From NCBI RefSeq assembly GCF_011397635.1, contig NC_064761.1, positions 42,930,143-42,994,142 on the forward strand: DNA of 64,000 bases. The letters are read 5' to 3'. This DNA is from Epinephelus fuscoguttatus. Its lineage: Eukaryota; Chordata; Actinopteri; Perciformes; Serranidae. Shown here one piece after another: positions 36,581-59,000 of the stretch; position 1 is the first letter of the stretch, and every line of letters begins with the position of its first letter. A program made the translations under genes and the position numbers. A model generated the notes under the pieces. That model saw only the letters and a program-made list of their open reading frames with translations, did not search any database and was not told where the DNA came from.

Positions 36581-37396
36581 TTAAAGTAGAGTGAGCATAA
36601 ACCTAACACATGCTCATGTCTTTCTGCAATGTTTCACGATTGTTACACTCTGACAGCGCCACCCTGTTGGGATTAATTAGGAAGAAAGTTGGTCTAATAA
36701 AAAAAAAACAAACTTTAAAACATATTTGATATAGTTAGAAAAGTGATGTTAATGTGTAGAAAGTTAACTATAGCACTCACGGAGCTAAGCCAAATTTTCC
36801 TCACTGATAAGTTTATGGACCAAAATTAACCCAGTCCAACCATAAGGATTAATATTTGGGTGCTCCAGTGTGGTCACTATGTTTTCTGACAATTATACAT
36901 GTCACTATTCTTACTTAATACAAAAACCCAACAGTTCCAACATCAGCACTGTGTTTGCCTGCTTGATTTACATGTAGCCCCATCATTGTTACAGCTGAGC
37001 ACTCAAGAGCTTCACAATTTGAGGCAGCTCATTCGACATGTTCCAAAAGGTTTGTTCAAATTAAATAAAAATAAATTATGTGCCACACAAAACTAATAAC
37101 ATATACAATAAATATTTATAATGTTGTATAAAAAGGTTGGTGCACATGACAATGTGATGCTGATCTAAAGACAGAACACTGAGTTTAAAGCCTGTAAGCT
37201 TGTGCCTAATTTCTATACCACAAATATGGACCTTTAAAAGCCATTATTAATAATCAACTACTGAACATGAATCAAGACTCATTTTATTTTACATTCACAT
37301 TAATATACATTTGGCTTAAATCTACCAATACAAACAGTCAAGCAAACACTGCTCCCTGAATTTGTCAGTCTACACACTGTAAATGAGGCAAACACG

Positions 37397-37402
37397 TTTA
37401 TT
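37397..37402 (-). terminator. Candidate polyadenylation signal of coa7
   Basis: AATAAA on the minus strand, about 150 bases beyond the coa7 stop codon. It is a canonical signal at a sensible distance; other A/T-rich candidates lie further on. Confidence 0.5.
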
Positions 37403-37550
37403 TCACCATTCATTTTTAAACGACACATCATCTCCTACCTCTGAAGCCCTGAACAGATTCTGCACACAATTACCTGTCCCCATAAACGACCTGACTGAGC
37501 ACCATGTGTGTATGATATGATATATGATCATTTAACCAAGTGTGTCACAT

Positions 37551-40500
37551 TCACTCCCCAAATTTGAGCTGCCTTTCCTTCTCTAAACTGTGCAGCTCCC
37601 TCGCTCGATTCTTCAGCTCCTCTGCTTTCTTCTCATCCTTCTCCGTACCATCCCCAAGTCTGTACATGCGACTTGCATTGGCGCAGCCCCACACATGTCC
37701 CAGCTCACAAGCCCTGTTAGCGTACTTCAAAGCTTGATTCATATCCGGCGCCAGTCCTTTGGCATTGCCCTCGATGTACAAAGCACTGAGGTTAAAGCAG
37801 GAAGGAGCGAAGCCACCAGCACAGGCTTTCTCGTAGTACTGCCGAGCTATAGTCGAGTCAGGTCCTCCTTCAATAGCTCGCCCATCATGGGCTAACAGAC
37901 CAACGTTATGGCAGGCATCTATGGACTTCTTTCCCTTGGTATTGCAGGAGCGCATAAAGCAGGAGTAAGCAGTTTTCAGACACTCAGTCACTCCACCTGT
38001 TGGGAAGATTTCAAATACCTCACTTGAAAAAAAGAGTAGACATACTATAGCAAGAATCATTTTGAAGTGCTGCAAGGATCAAAATAAAAAAAAACTCATT
38101 TGAAGAATTTAATATTCATGTGTTCACATGTTAACAATGTTCATTAGATATTTTTTTATTGAATGTATGGAAGCAAATAAGAAACATAAGTATTTAAATT
38201 GTAACAGCGACTGAATGTTTAATATTGAAATTTAAACACCATTGAATTCACAGCACTGAGATATTTTACTTTGAAGAATTCTTATCTACGAAAATTAAAT
38301 ATTAAACCTATTGATTTGCAATTTCAAAAGCTGAATTTGAATATATCGTATTCAGCGTTCATAAATTCAGATCTAAAAGTTCAAATTTCAGAATTAAAAA
38401 GAAAAACCAACAGATTTTTCAACCTAAATTTTCATTTTCATTTGTTTTTTCCTGTTCATATAGTTTTCGATCTTAAGTTGAGGGGAGGTCCGTTGTATAA
38501 GCTTATAGCTTCTTGACCTCTCCTGTCACATCCTTATTTTTTTCTATTATTTATCTGGATTCTGTGTAGTTTTTACTATGTGTGCAAATAATAAAATAAA
38601 CAAATAAAATAAAACAAACTGAATTCGAGCAATCAACTTTAAGTGAGATGAATCTGTTTCTTGAAATTCTGAAACTTGAGCTTTTGGATCTGATTTTTTT
38701 AAAAATTGAAGAAAAAAATTAGCTTTTGAAGTTTTTAATTTAACAAATTTCATATTTTAATTTCAAACAGGTGAATTCAGAACAAATAAATTCAGTCATG
38801 GTTTTCTGATGTAAAATATTTCCATGCTGTGAATTCAGTGGTGTTTAAATTTCAATACTAAGTGGTTGTTAAAGGGATAGTGCACCCAAAAATGTAAATT
38901 CAGCCATTATCTACTCACCCATATGCCGAGGGAGGCTCAGGTGAAGTTTTAGAGTCCTCACATCACTTGCAGAGATCCAAGGGGAGAGGAGGTAGCAACA
39001 CAACTCCACCTAATGGAGGCTGACGGCGCCCCAGATTCAAACGTCCAAAAACACATCATTGAAACCACAAAATATCTCCATACTGCTCGTCCATAGTGAT
39101 CCAAGTGTCCTGAAGCCCCGACATAAAAAGTTGTTTGGAAGAATGTTATTTCAACTCTGTTCAGCTTAGGGTTGGGACTCGTTAGGATTTTAATGATTCC
39201 GATTCCTTACAGATTCCTACATTATATTCATTATACTTGCTATACTTAAACAAGTATATAATAAACACAAATGCAATCATACAAATACAAAAACTTTATT
39301 CTAACTGTTGCACAGTACAATTAGATGAAAATACACATTTGTGTGTGGTGTGTATTTCACATTTAGAGCTTGTATCATCTCCCTGAGAATATATAACAAC
39401 AAAAAGTGATTCTCTGATTTCTACAGTAACACTATTACCTCAAATTAACCACGGCAATGTAATAAAAAAATACTTATATGCATTCATGCTTGGGCACTGT
39501 TATTTACGTGACAACACCTGAACAGAACACACACACACATTGGCTGTTTGTTTCTACCGCTCCCCTCGCTGGAAGCGGACCTCCCGCCGCCAGCCTCCGC
39601 CTTGATCAAACACTGAAAATTAAATAAAAGAGGGAGACAAGTTTTCCTATTTTATTTTATTTGTTATATTTCTACATCTCCCCTCGCTGGAAGCCTCGGA
39701 CCTCCCGCCGCCCGCTCCCGTCTCAAACACGGTCGTCTCCCTCTCCGCTGAGCACCCACGGCGCACGCCCGGCCTGTTAAATAGCCTGTAACAACTGTGT
39801 GACACAAACTCAGTGGTTTAGTAATTAAATAATGTCGGGCTCGGTCGGGTTCAGACATAAAACAGAATGACTGTTGGGTTCAGACAAAAATATGCAGCCT
39901 GTGCCGCACTCTAATGGAAATGCACATGATGTTTAATTTTTTTTTTTTTTTCAATCTAGGAACCGTTTGCAGGAACCGTTACTCCAAATGTGATGGAACC
40001 GGTTCCAGAACGGAACTTTGGACCCGGTTTCAAAAAAGAACCGGGTCCGGATCCCAACCCTAGTTCAGCTACAGAGCTACAGGCTACAATGAGGCTAAAA
40101 ACAGAGTTCAAATGAGGTTTTTCCAAACAACTTTTTATGTCGGGGCTTCAGGACACTTGGATCACTATGGACGAGCAGTATGGAGATATTTTGTGGTTTC
40201 AATTATGTGTTTTTTTTCGACGTTTGAATCTGGGGCGCCGTCAGCCTCCATTAGGTGGAGTTGTGTTGCTACCTCCTCTCTCCTTGGATCTCTGCAAGTG
40301 ATGTGAGGACTCTAAAACTTCATCTGAGCCTCCCTCGGCATATGGGTGAGTAGATAATGGCTGAATTTTCATTTTTGGCTGCACTATCCCTTTAACATCA
40401 GAATACTTCTATTTGCTTCCATATAAAAGCTTCGTCAACAAATAAGTCAAACAAAAAATGCCCATCACATACAAACTGTTGCCTTAAGATGCTTTTTTTA

Positions 40501-41300
40501 GTCTGACCAAATTTCCAAACGGTATTGAATTTATGATGATATGAAAAAAAGCAAGTAAATCCTCACATTAGCAAATATTTGGCATTTTGACCTGATAATA
40601 ATTAATCATTGATTCAATTATGCAGCTACTCATTTGAACTAATTAACACTAATTTCTATATAGCCCACATACTGTTGGGTTACAGACACTCCTCCAAGAG
40701 TGCATCATATTTCAAGCTTTCTTCATGTATTTTTCTTTACTAACTTTATCTTGCAAAGTCACCAGTAATGCCAATACAGTCATAAATGCGGTGGTTAAAA
40801 AGTGCATCCATTGCTTGTGCACTTCATGTCATAGCATTAGACCTACAGTTTTGTAACAGCTGTGTGACACATAATGCAATGTGACCACAAACATCAGCAG
40901 AATAAAATATGGACAGCAACAATCCACTCTGGTGTTTTACCTTTGCCTGTGACGTGGTATGCCCCCAGTTTATAGCAGCTCTCTCCATGTCCATATGTTT
41001 CACAGTTATGTTTCAGCACTTGTGCAGTAGATTCATAGTTCTTCTTCACACCCTCCAGGTAGTCTGCGAGCCTTTGGCACCCTGAGAAAAACACGTCACA
41101 GGAATAAACGACGTTAACACATGTCAAACATTAAGTCTCCATGTCCAACAGTGTTTCAGCACCACTGATCTGAGAACAGCGCAGCGGGCTTTACCTTCAG
41201 GATCCTTTTCTTTGTAACACTGGAAGCTGTACTCCACTCCCAAATTGTCCAAGAACTGTTTCACTTCATTTTCATCCTCAAAGTTTATAAGTCCAGCCAT
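37551..41300 (-). CDS. coa7: Cytochrome c oxidase assembly factor 7 (Sel1-repeat protein)
   Basis: Three coding exons on the minus strand: 41195-41300, 40941-41081 and 37551-37996. Together they give 693 nt, a 230-residue protein; human COA7 is 231. It starts [17 protein letters not shown] and ends LKFGE-stop. All junctions are GT-AG and each intron falls after the first base of a Gly codon. It consists of Sel1-like (TPR-type) repeats, for example [41 protein letters not shown] and [13 protein letters not shown]. Twelve cysteines are present, including pairs 28/37 and 62/71 (CX8C). The human protein is a disulfide-rich factor of the mitochondrial intermembrane space needed for complex IV, and loss causes neuropathy with ataxia. 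No cleavable presequence is visible. Intron 2 (2.9 kb) carries a nested transposon pair. The start codon lies 462 bp from the zyg11-side ATG at 41763. Confidence 0.96.
38873..40391. mobile_element. TTAA-type inverted-repeat element in coa7 intron 2, split by a hAT insertion
   Basis: Starts AGGGATAGTGCACCCAAAAA and ends GCTGCACTATCCCT. TTAA flanks both ends (38869-38872 and 40392-40395). The two arms, about 290 bp each (38873-39165 and 40071-40391), are near-complete inverted copies of each other. Without the inserted hAT element this would be an almost perfect snap-back element with a very short loop. TTAA duplications point to Kolobok or piggyBac-type transposition. Relatives occur at 7901 and 58012. 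Confidence 0.85.
39167..40062. mobile_element. hAT-type element nested in the TTAA element
   Basis: Starts TAGGGTTGGGACTCG and ends CGGATCCCAACCCTA, with the exact 8-bp duplication GTTCAGCT (39159-39166 and 40063-40070). Inside is an imperfect direct duplication of a GC-rich segment (CCCCTCGCTGGAAGC at about 39564 and 39678). No transposase is recognisable, so it is non-autonomous. It must be younger than the element it splits. Confidence 0.9.
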
Positions 41301-42065
41301 GTTTCTTGCACTTGTGCCTTCAAGCTTTGCTGTGATCGCATGTGCTGAAGGCTTAGCTGCACTGCATCCACGAGCACTTGTGACCTTGGTGAACGAGTTA
41401 CTGAGCGATTATACAAAAGTGGGTGCTTCAGATAAAAATCTCAATAAAGATGGCGTCCGTTAACCGTCAAGGAAGTTGTTATCAAAGCGTGTGGTTGTTT
41501 TAATGACAGTTTTCCTTTAAAGACAGAAGAAGAACACGGTCACGCTCGTCTTGTGGTGGTCGCTTCCTGGTTTTATAACTGTCCCTAGCAGGCTTCCGTA
41601 GTCCAGCCCCCTCTGCTGTTGCACTTCCAGTGTTCTGACCTTTGTTGGCTGTCAGCCTAGTCAAAAATAGACCCAGCTACTGGCTGTGAAAACGATATTC
41701 CCCTCCTGACTCCGCAGCTCACAGCTCCAGCCGCTACAGTGAATAGTCGATATCTTTTAAACATGGATTCCGCCACGGCAGCGAACAGCTTTCGACATTT
41801 GTGCACGGAGAGCGATTTTCCACCTCGGAGGCGACAACAAGTGAGCTAGCTGTCTGCTCGCTCGCTCGCTCGCTCGCCGCCCTCTCCTCCTCGTACCTGT
41901 GTTGTCAGACAGGTTAGCGTAAGTCTCGGACAGGTGAACGTTGCAAAGTGAAACGGCTAACAGCGGAGCCGCTCGGCAGCTAACCTTAGCTAGCTTAGCT
42001 TTATTTCTCGCCGTTTAGAAAGCGACACCAGTCTCGGTTGCATAAGCTAAAACATCTTTCAAGCC
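41301..42065. promoter_or_regulatory. Bidirectional coa7/zyg11 promoter region and zyg11 5' UTR
   Basis: The coa7 ATG (minus, 41300) and the first zyg11-side ATGs (plus, 41763 and 42066) face away from each other, so both promoters must lie in this interval. It is G+C and CpG richer than its surroundings and includes a GCTC tetranucleotide run (about 41855-41877). A good donor, CAACAA followed by GTGAGC, at 41840/41841 suggests an upstream zyg11 exon. No TATA box was recognised. Confidence 0.6.
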
Positions 42066-52813
<10,748 letters not shown>

Positions 52814-53155
52814 CCTCACAGAGGTAAAGATTCACACACTAGTGGTTATTTGCTGTGTCTCAGTCTCATGATGGCTCGAGGTTTTTCATTCTTGTGCATT
52901 TTCTCCTTCAGAAAATGAGGCTCCCTGACCAAGAGGAGGATGTGAGCTGGGTCCCACCACAGAGGGGATTTTGTATGTGTGTGTGTGAGTGCATACCCCA
53001 CGCACAAACACACTTTATCAAGAATGGCGAGAACATTTAAGGACAAAGACTTTGCAGTTCTTTGCACACACACTAACTTTATTTATTTTCTTTGTGTTTG
53101 TTTCAAAACAAAAAAAATGTTTCTGTGTGTGCTAATGTCGTGATAAAAAATTAAA
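52814..53155 (+). other. zyg11 3' UTR, with a possible 3' UTR intron and ATTAAA signal
   Basis: After the stop (52811-52813), a donor-like GAG/GTAAAG (intron from about 52823) and an acceptor-like TTCTCCTTCAG (to about 52912) could define a short 3' UTR intron. ATTAAA at 53150-53155 is a candidate polyadenylation signal following a T/GT-rich stretch. Neither can be proven from sequence alone. Confidence 0.4.
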
Positions 53156-54163
53156 TTATGAGAACTGTCGATCAGTTACGCTCAAATCTCAACAGGAGGT
53201 TTGTTTCTGTGCTCGCTCGTTAGTCTGACATCATGATGATTTTCATACCAAAAAAAAAAAACAGTTGTCAGTGCACATGTACAAATCTCAGTGTGGGATT
53301 GAACCCCCCACCCCCCCACCCCCCCCAAAAGCTCCGCTGAGGATCGACACCCTCCAGCTCCCATATGTTACTGAGGGCTCTGGTTGCCGAATTGGTCGAT
53401 TAGCTTATTAGATATACGCATGACGCTGCCATGAGCTCAAGCATGCTGGAGTTTGTCTGAACGCTCGTAATGTTCATTTTAGGAATGCTTGCTTGTTTGT
53501 TTTGTAGCAGTGTTCTGTTCACTGACACCCACGCCTCTGGGTCCTCAATACTGCTGTTGCTCTCCTCTTTATTTAGTCTTTTATCAGCTAATGCCTTTTG
53601 ATTTGATGTGACAGGACACTTGCCCAGGGTGTGTTCAGTGGGTTCAAATGTTCCAAACATTAAAGATGAAAACCTAAATTATAGAGAAGTTACATGTCTT
53701 TGAGAAGCTCCAGTGCGTTTTCTTTTTTAAACATTTGGCAGCCCTAAATGTGTCGTATCAGCGGCAAACCAGCAGTTCTGTAAATCAGAAGATCCAGAGT
53801 TCAAATAAGCTGAAATGATACCGTCAATTATGTTTGGAAAACTACATGTCCTCCTTGGACACAAATGGCAATAAGTGGTCAGTATAGTCATGATGAATGT
53901 ACATGTGTTTTGAGTCAGAGCTGTGTTCTCTTTGAGAAACTTGTGTATATATCGGTATGTTTGCTGTGCTTCCCTGTGCGTCTGAAAGACAGAGACAGAG
54001 CTTCAGTGTGAGCATGTGTATGTACGTCTGTACAAGCAGCTGCATCATAAAGGCTGTGTCATTTGTAAATACTAGGAAATGAGAGAGAAATAGGAATGTT
54101 TTGTTTGTTTTTTTTTCAGGACTAGTTGAATTGATTGCATGGAAATTATTATACAGTATGTTC
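53156..54163. other. Intergenic region between zyg11 and echdc2, left part
   Basis: Includes a poly-C tract at about 53307-53327 and no supported exon or RNA gene. Confidence 0.5.
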
Positions 54164-55024
54164 TAGGCTTGGGCGGTATCAAGGTATGACCATATACGGA
54201 GGTATTCAGAGATCCTGAAAGTTTGATTTTCAATACAGTCAAAAATACAGACGCTCCTCTTTCTTAAGCCGTGTTTATACTTGTGCGTCAGCTCTACGCC
54301 ATACCCCAAACACGTGGCCAACACCGTTGTGAGCATTTATACTCCAAAACACTAGTGGGCAGCAGGGTTTCTGTGAAGTGCAGTAAAGTTTAGTTGATTC
54401 AAAACACATTAAACATGGCTTAATAGTGACAGTTTCAAACACAAATCAGCTTCACTATAACTTGCAGCATTCACAAACACTTGTCTTTATCTGGACACAT
54501 TTTCCCCACAAATACAACATGCTAACATTATTAGCACAAGCCTATGGCATTTTACAGTGTATAAATTAGCCTAGCAAGGAGTCAGGGTAAAGTAAAACCT
54601 AAGATTTAAACACATACATGTTAGAGAACACTTGTTGAAAACCTGAAAAGACTGGGATCTATATTGGACTAAATCGTGGAGTTAGACCGTTAAACTGTTG
54701 TCCAGGATTTTTTGTGCGACAACCTGAGTTTTTTTGTTGTTGAAAAAATAAATAAAAAACTACTATTCTGTTGCAAACTGAGAAGAACTAGGTTGTTGAA
54801 CGAGGTATTTTCGGGCAGGTCAGTGTCCTCTTTTGATTTACCCGGACTTTAGAAACGTAGCATTGTAAGCTAGACTGATAGACATGCTACAATGACTCCT
54901 GTCACCAGGATCTCAGCTTTTACACTTTGTTTTTGTTTGTTTGTTTTACACAAATACCATCATATACCGTATGACCCAGTAAAATGTCAGGAAGGTATGA
55001 AAATACAGATACCGCCCAAGCCTA
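54164..55024. mobile_element. hAT-type element, 861 bp, between zyg11 and echdc2
   Basis: Starts TAGGCTTGGGCGGTATCAAG and ends AGATACCGCCCAAGCCTA, well-matched inverted repeats; the adjacent GGTATGACCATATACGG also returns inverted near the right end. The flanks GTATGTTC and GAATGTTG agree at 6 of 8 bases, consistent with an aged 8-bp duplication. No transposase is recognisable. Confidence 0.8.
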
Positions 55025-55781
55025 GAATGTTGCGTTGTTTGTTTATCTGAGAATTATGATAAGAACAAAGTAAACACAGAGAAGGAACACAGTTTACCTG
55101 AAGAGAGTGGGGGTGTTATTGGAAATATTTCTGCTCTGAAATGACTGGACATGTGACGTTAGTATCAGGACCAGGAGGGTGTTTTACTAGGTATTCTGCA
55201 GAAGCCACTTTCTGTAGGAGCTGACCTCGATGCCCACATTCTCCCACATTTTCATCAGAGGTCTTTCTCTCTGCAGTCAAAGCTAATGCTGCTTATATGA
55301 ACTGCTGTCAGACCCCTGATACAACAGTTTTGAGGCACAGTGGATTTTGGCTTCAGCAGACTTGTATGTTAATGGAATAAAGAGAATATATCAGGCGAGT
55401 ATTAAAAAAGTACTCTAAAACAAGCAAATCCATCACCTTATTTGCTCAGTGAATTTCAGCCTTATTGTTTTCTGTAAATCAGCTGTTGTACAAGCTTGCT
55501 AATTATGCACGTGTCCTGAGCTGATCTCTTCAGTTTCGAGGAGGGCAAAGAGCAGCAGATTACATAGAATCTGATGTTTTGGATTGTTTATTCGAGCCTC
55601 TGAACATCTCCCTGGAACACGGCCAGTTTAATTTCTCACAATTCAGATGGTAGAAACAAAAAGTCAAGCTACTGTATGTCTGCCATGACTGTGCCATGTC
55701 GCTGCCGAGAGTCACATTTTCAAGTTTGGAAATAAAGAATGTACATTCCCATAAACTGGAGATGATGCTTGTGTCACCTTT
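55025..55781. other. Intergenic region downstream of echdc2
   Basis: No exon, RNA gene or bounded repeat could be supported. The minus-strand frame at 55560-55829 has no domain. Confidence 0.5.
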
Positions 55782-55787
55782 TTTATT
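55782..55787 (-). terminator. Candidate distal polyadenylation signal of echdc2
   Basis: AATAAA on the minus strand about 280 bases beyond the echdc2 stop codon. A second AATAAA overlaps the stop itself at 56066-56071. Confidence 0.45.
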
Positions 55788-56066
55788 CCAGAGAAGAAAT
55801 TCACAAGTATGGAATGAATATAAAAACATACTTTTTTACTGTCATTTGTTTGTTAAAATAACAATCTCCTCTGCAAGTCTCATCCTGAATGTCACAAAAG
55901 CAAACAGTCATCACGGCAGCACGCTCACGCTGACCTTCACTAATGTATCGACACTGGCTGGGATGCAAACACACAATCAATGGGTGTTAATTGTCTGTCA
56001 GACATGAGGATATGGAGAGCAGTGTGCGTCTGTGAGAGAGAGAGAAATTCAATAGCTCAAAAGAGT

Positions 56067-59000
56067 TTATTCCCCAGTGTACCGCGGGGCTCTCTTCTCT
56101 ATGAAGGCAGCCATTCCCTCCTGTCTGTCCCGTGTGGGGATGACCTGAAAGCAGAGGGGAAGGGTTACAGCAGGACGGCAGTGAACAGATGATCTGACTG
56201 GAGACAGCCTCCAGTCAAAAACAAATCATGGAATCATCTGTGTCTTGACTCAACAACTGAGCAAAGTTATAGTAAGTATTTTTAAAACATTGACATGACA
56301 ACCTTTTTCCCCCAGTGCTTCCAAGTGGTAATATTGTTGGCACTTTTTGGATCAATATCTGTTTTCCTCTGAGCTTAGCAACTACTGCCAAACTCAAGGC
56401 TTCAAAACAAATGTCCACAAACCAATTGGTGGTGTCACACATTTCAATAGGGTTGCCCCCTGATAGTCGACCAAACATTTATCGACAAGAAAGGTCATTA
56501 GTCGGAAAATTTCATTGGTCACTCAGTTGCAGGAAAAAAAAGCGAAACTCTATAAGGAGCTGCCTCTTTTTAAAATAAATCCAAACCTATACGACTGGAC
56601 CTTGTGGGACTTTAATTTGAAAGGACAGACACAGGAAGTGTCCACACTCAGCAGTCAGACAAGAGTCAGGTTAATCTCCAGGGCTGGTACCTGCGGTTAT
56701 TCCACAGGCTAGTTAATAACATGTCGGGCAGGAAATCCAAAGTGTGGGATCATTTTGAGAAGGTGAAGGACGAACCCAAGGTGATATGTAAACTCATCTT
56801 CATTGGTCGACTACAAACATGACGTATCATCTGAAACATGGAAGTAGCTACATGCCCATTAGCCCACAGCGTCATTAACAGGCGGCTCGCTCAGTGTGTG
56901 ACGTGCACTTGGAGATAAAATATAGGCCTATATTAATGAAGGTTCATTAGTACGGTTTGTATTTCTCTGTAATGTAGCACAGTGTTAACAATGTTACTGA
57001 TACTATTCTTTCTCACACCTTCAACTCAAACCACCAAAATATATCATTTCATCATTACATTCATATCAGAAATGTGCCAACTAGTCGACTAATGGACCTA
57101 AATGGCGACTGTTGGTGGACGAGGAAAATTCTTAGTCGTTGCTAGCCTCGCTTCACCAGGCTCTTCACGTACGGGGAAGAGCCTGGTTTCCATTCACTCT
57201 GAATTTTGTCTGGATTCTGGTTCCGGTCTAGAAAGCAGATCCGGAATTCACCAAATTCACCAAAGTAAAACTTTAAATTCTGGCGCACCATCGATTTACA
57301 ATAAAAGAAAAAGGTTAACTTAATGGCTTGGGGCTTTTCTTGTAAATTATATTCTTTAAATTAAAAAATTTCACCGCATTTTTATTAGCTTGGTGCTTTT
57401 ATTTTGACGGAAAGGCGCATCCATTGAATTCCGGATCCTGTCTCTCTCACCCTCGTTCTGGTTCCTTACCAAAACGGCCACTAAACGGCCCCAGCCTAAG
57501 CCTGGGCAGCCCTAGTCTATGTGGTTAACAAACTTCCTTTGTGCTTTAAATAAAGTCAAGTCAAGCGAGGCTTACAGTCGACCAATCTAAACGCAGATGG
57601 CATCATTATTCTGTAGCCATGACAACGTGTGATCAACATTTACGTCATAATTATAAGTTCAGGCTGCAGTTTGTAACTTTATAAACACAGCTTCTTGTCA
57701 TATTTCCTGAAACGGTCCCTGTATCCACACAGCAGCATGAGACAGATAATCTGTTCTTCCTCCTCACACTGTCTCTGATGGCCTTACAGTGTCTGAGCGA
57801 AAACAACCAATCAGAGCTGAGGAGTCTTTAATGCAGCTGTCAATCATGTTAATCACTGCTTGTGAACTGCAGTCAAACCAACAGCACTGATCAAATATGA
57901 ATCAAGATTCTGTTACTGCCTATTTCTCACCTCAAATGACTTGGTCTCATTTGTATGTTTTTGACCCGACTGCCGTGGTGGCGAAAACGCTCAGGACTGT
58001 GAGACAGTTAAAGAGATAGTGCAGCCAAAAATGAAAATTCAGCCATTATCTACTCACCCACATGCCGAGGGAGGCCCAGCTCACGTGTGTGCACTTGCGC
58101 TTACGTGAATGCGGTGCACAGAGAGGCAGTCAGAGCTACAGGCTACAATGAGGCTAAAAACAGAGTTCAAATGAGGTTTTTCCAAACAACTTTTTATGTC
58201 GGGGCTTCAGGACACTTGGATCACTACGGACGAGCAGTATGGAGATATTTTGTGGTTTCAATGATGTGTTTTTGGACGTTTGAATCTGGGGCGCCGTCAG
58301 CCTCCATTAGGTGGAGTTATGTTGCTACATTTTTGGGTGCACTATCCCTTTAAAATCAGGTTAGAAGCAGAATATGTACTTGGACAACCTTCAATGGGGC
58401 AGGATAATATCAGCAGAATGTCACAAAACAATTCACACACACATACATGGAAAGTTATAGTGAGGTCCATAAATATTTGGACATTGACACAATTTTCAGC
58501 ATTCCAGCTCTGTACAACACCACAATGGATTTGAAATGAAACAATCAAGGTGTGCTTTAAGTGCAGACTCTGAGCTTTAATTTGAGGGTATTTACATCCA
58601 AATCAGGTGAACGGTGTAGGAATTACAACACATTTTATATGTGCCTTCCACCTTTTTAAGGGACCAAAAGTAATTGGACAAACTAACATAATCATAAATC
58701 AAATTGCCACTTTTTAATACTTGGTTGCAAATCCTTTGCAGTCAATGACAGCCTGAAGTCTCGAACCCATGGACATCACCAGACGCTGGGTTTCGTCTCT
58801 GGTGATGCTCTGCCAGGCCTCTGCTGCAGCTGTCTTCAGTTCCTGCTTGTTCTTTGGGCATTTTCTCCTTTCAGTTTTGTCTTCAGCAAGTGAAATGCAT
58901 GTTCAATCGGATTCAGGTCAGGTGATTGACTTGGCCATTGCAGAACATTCCACTTCTTTGCCTTTAAAAACTCTTTGCTTGCTTTCGCAGTATGCTTCGG

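Noticed and set aside
37590-37895. Plus-strand open frame across coa7 exon 3
   Set aside because: Antisense shadow of the coa7 coding exon.
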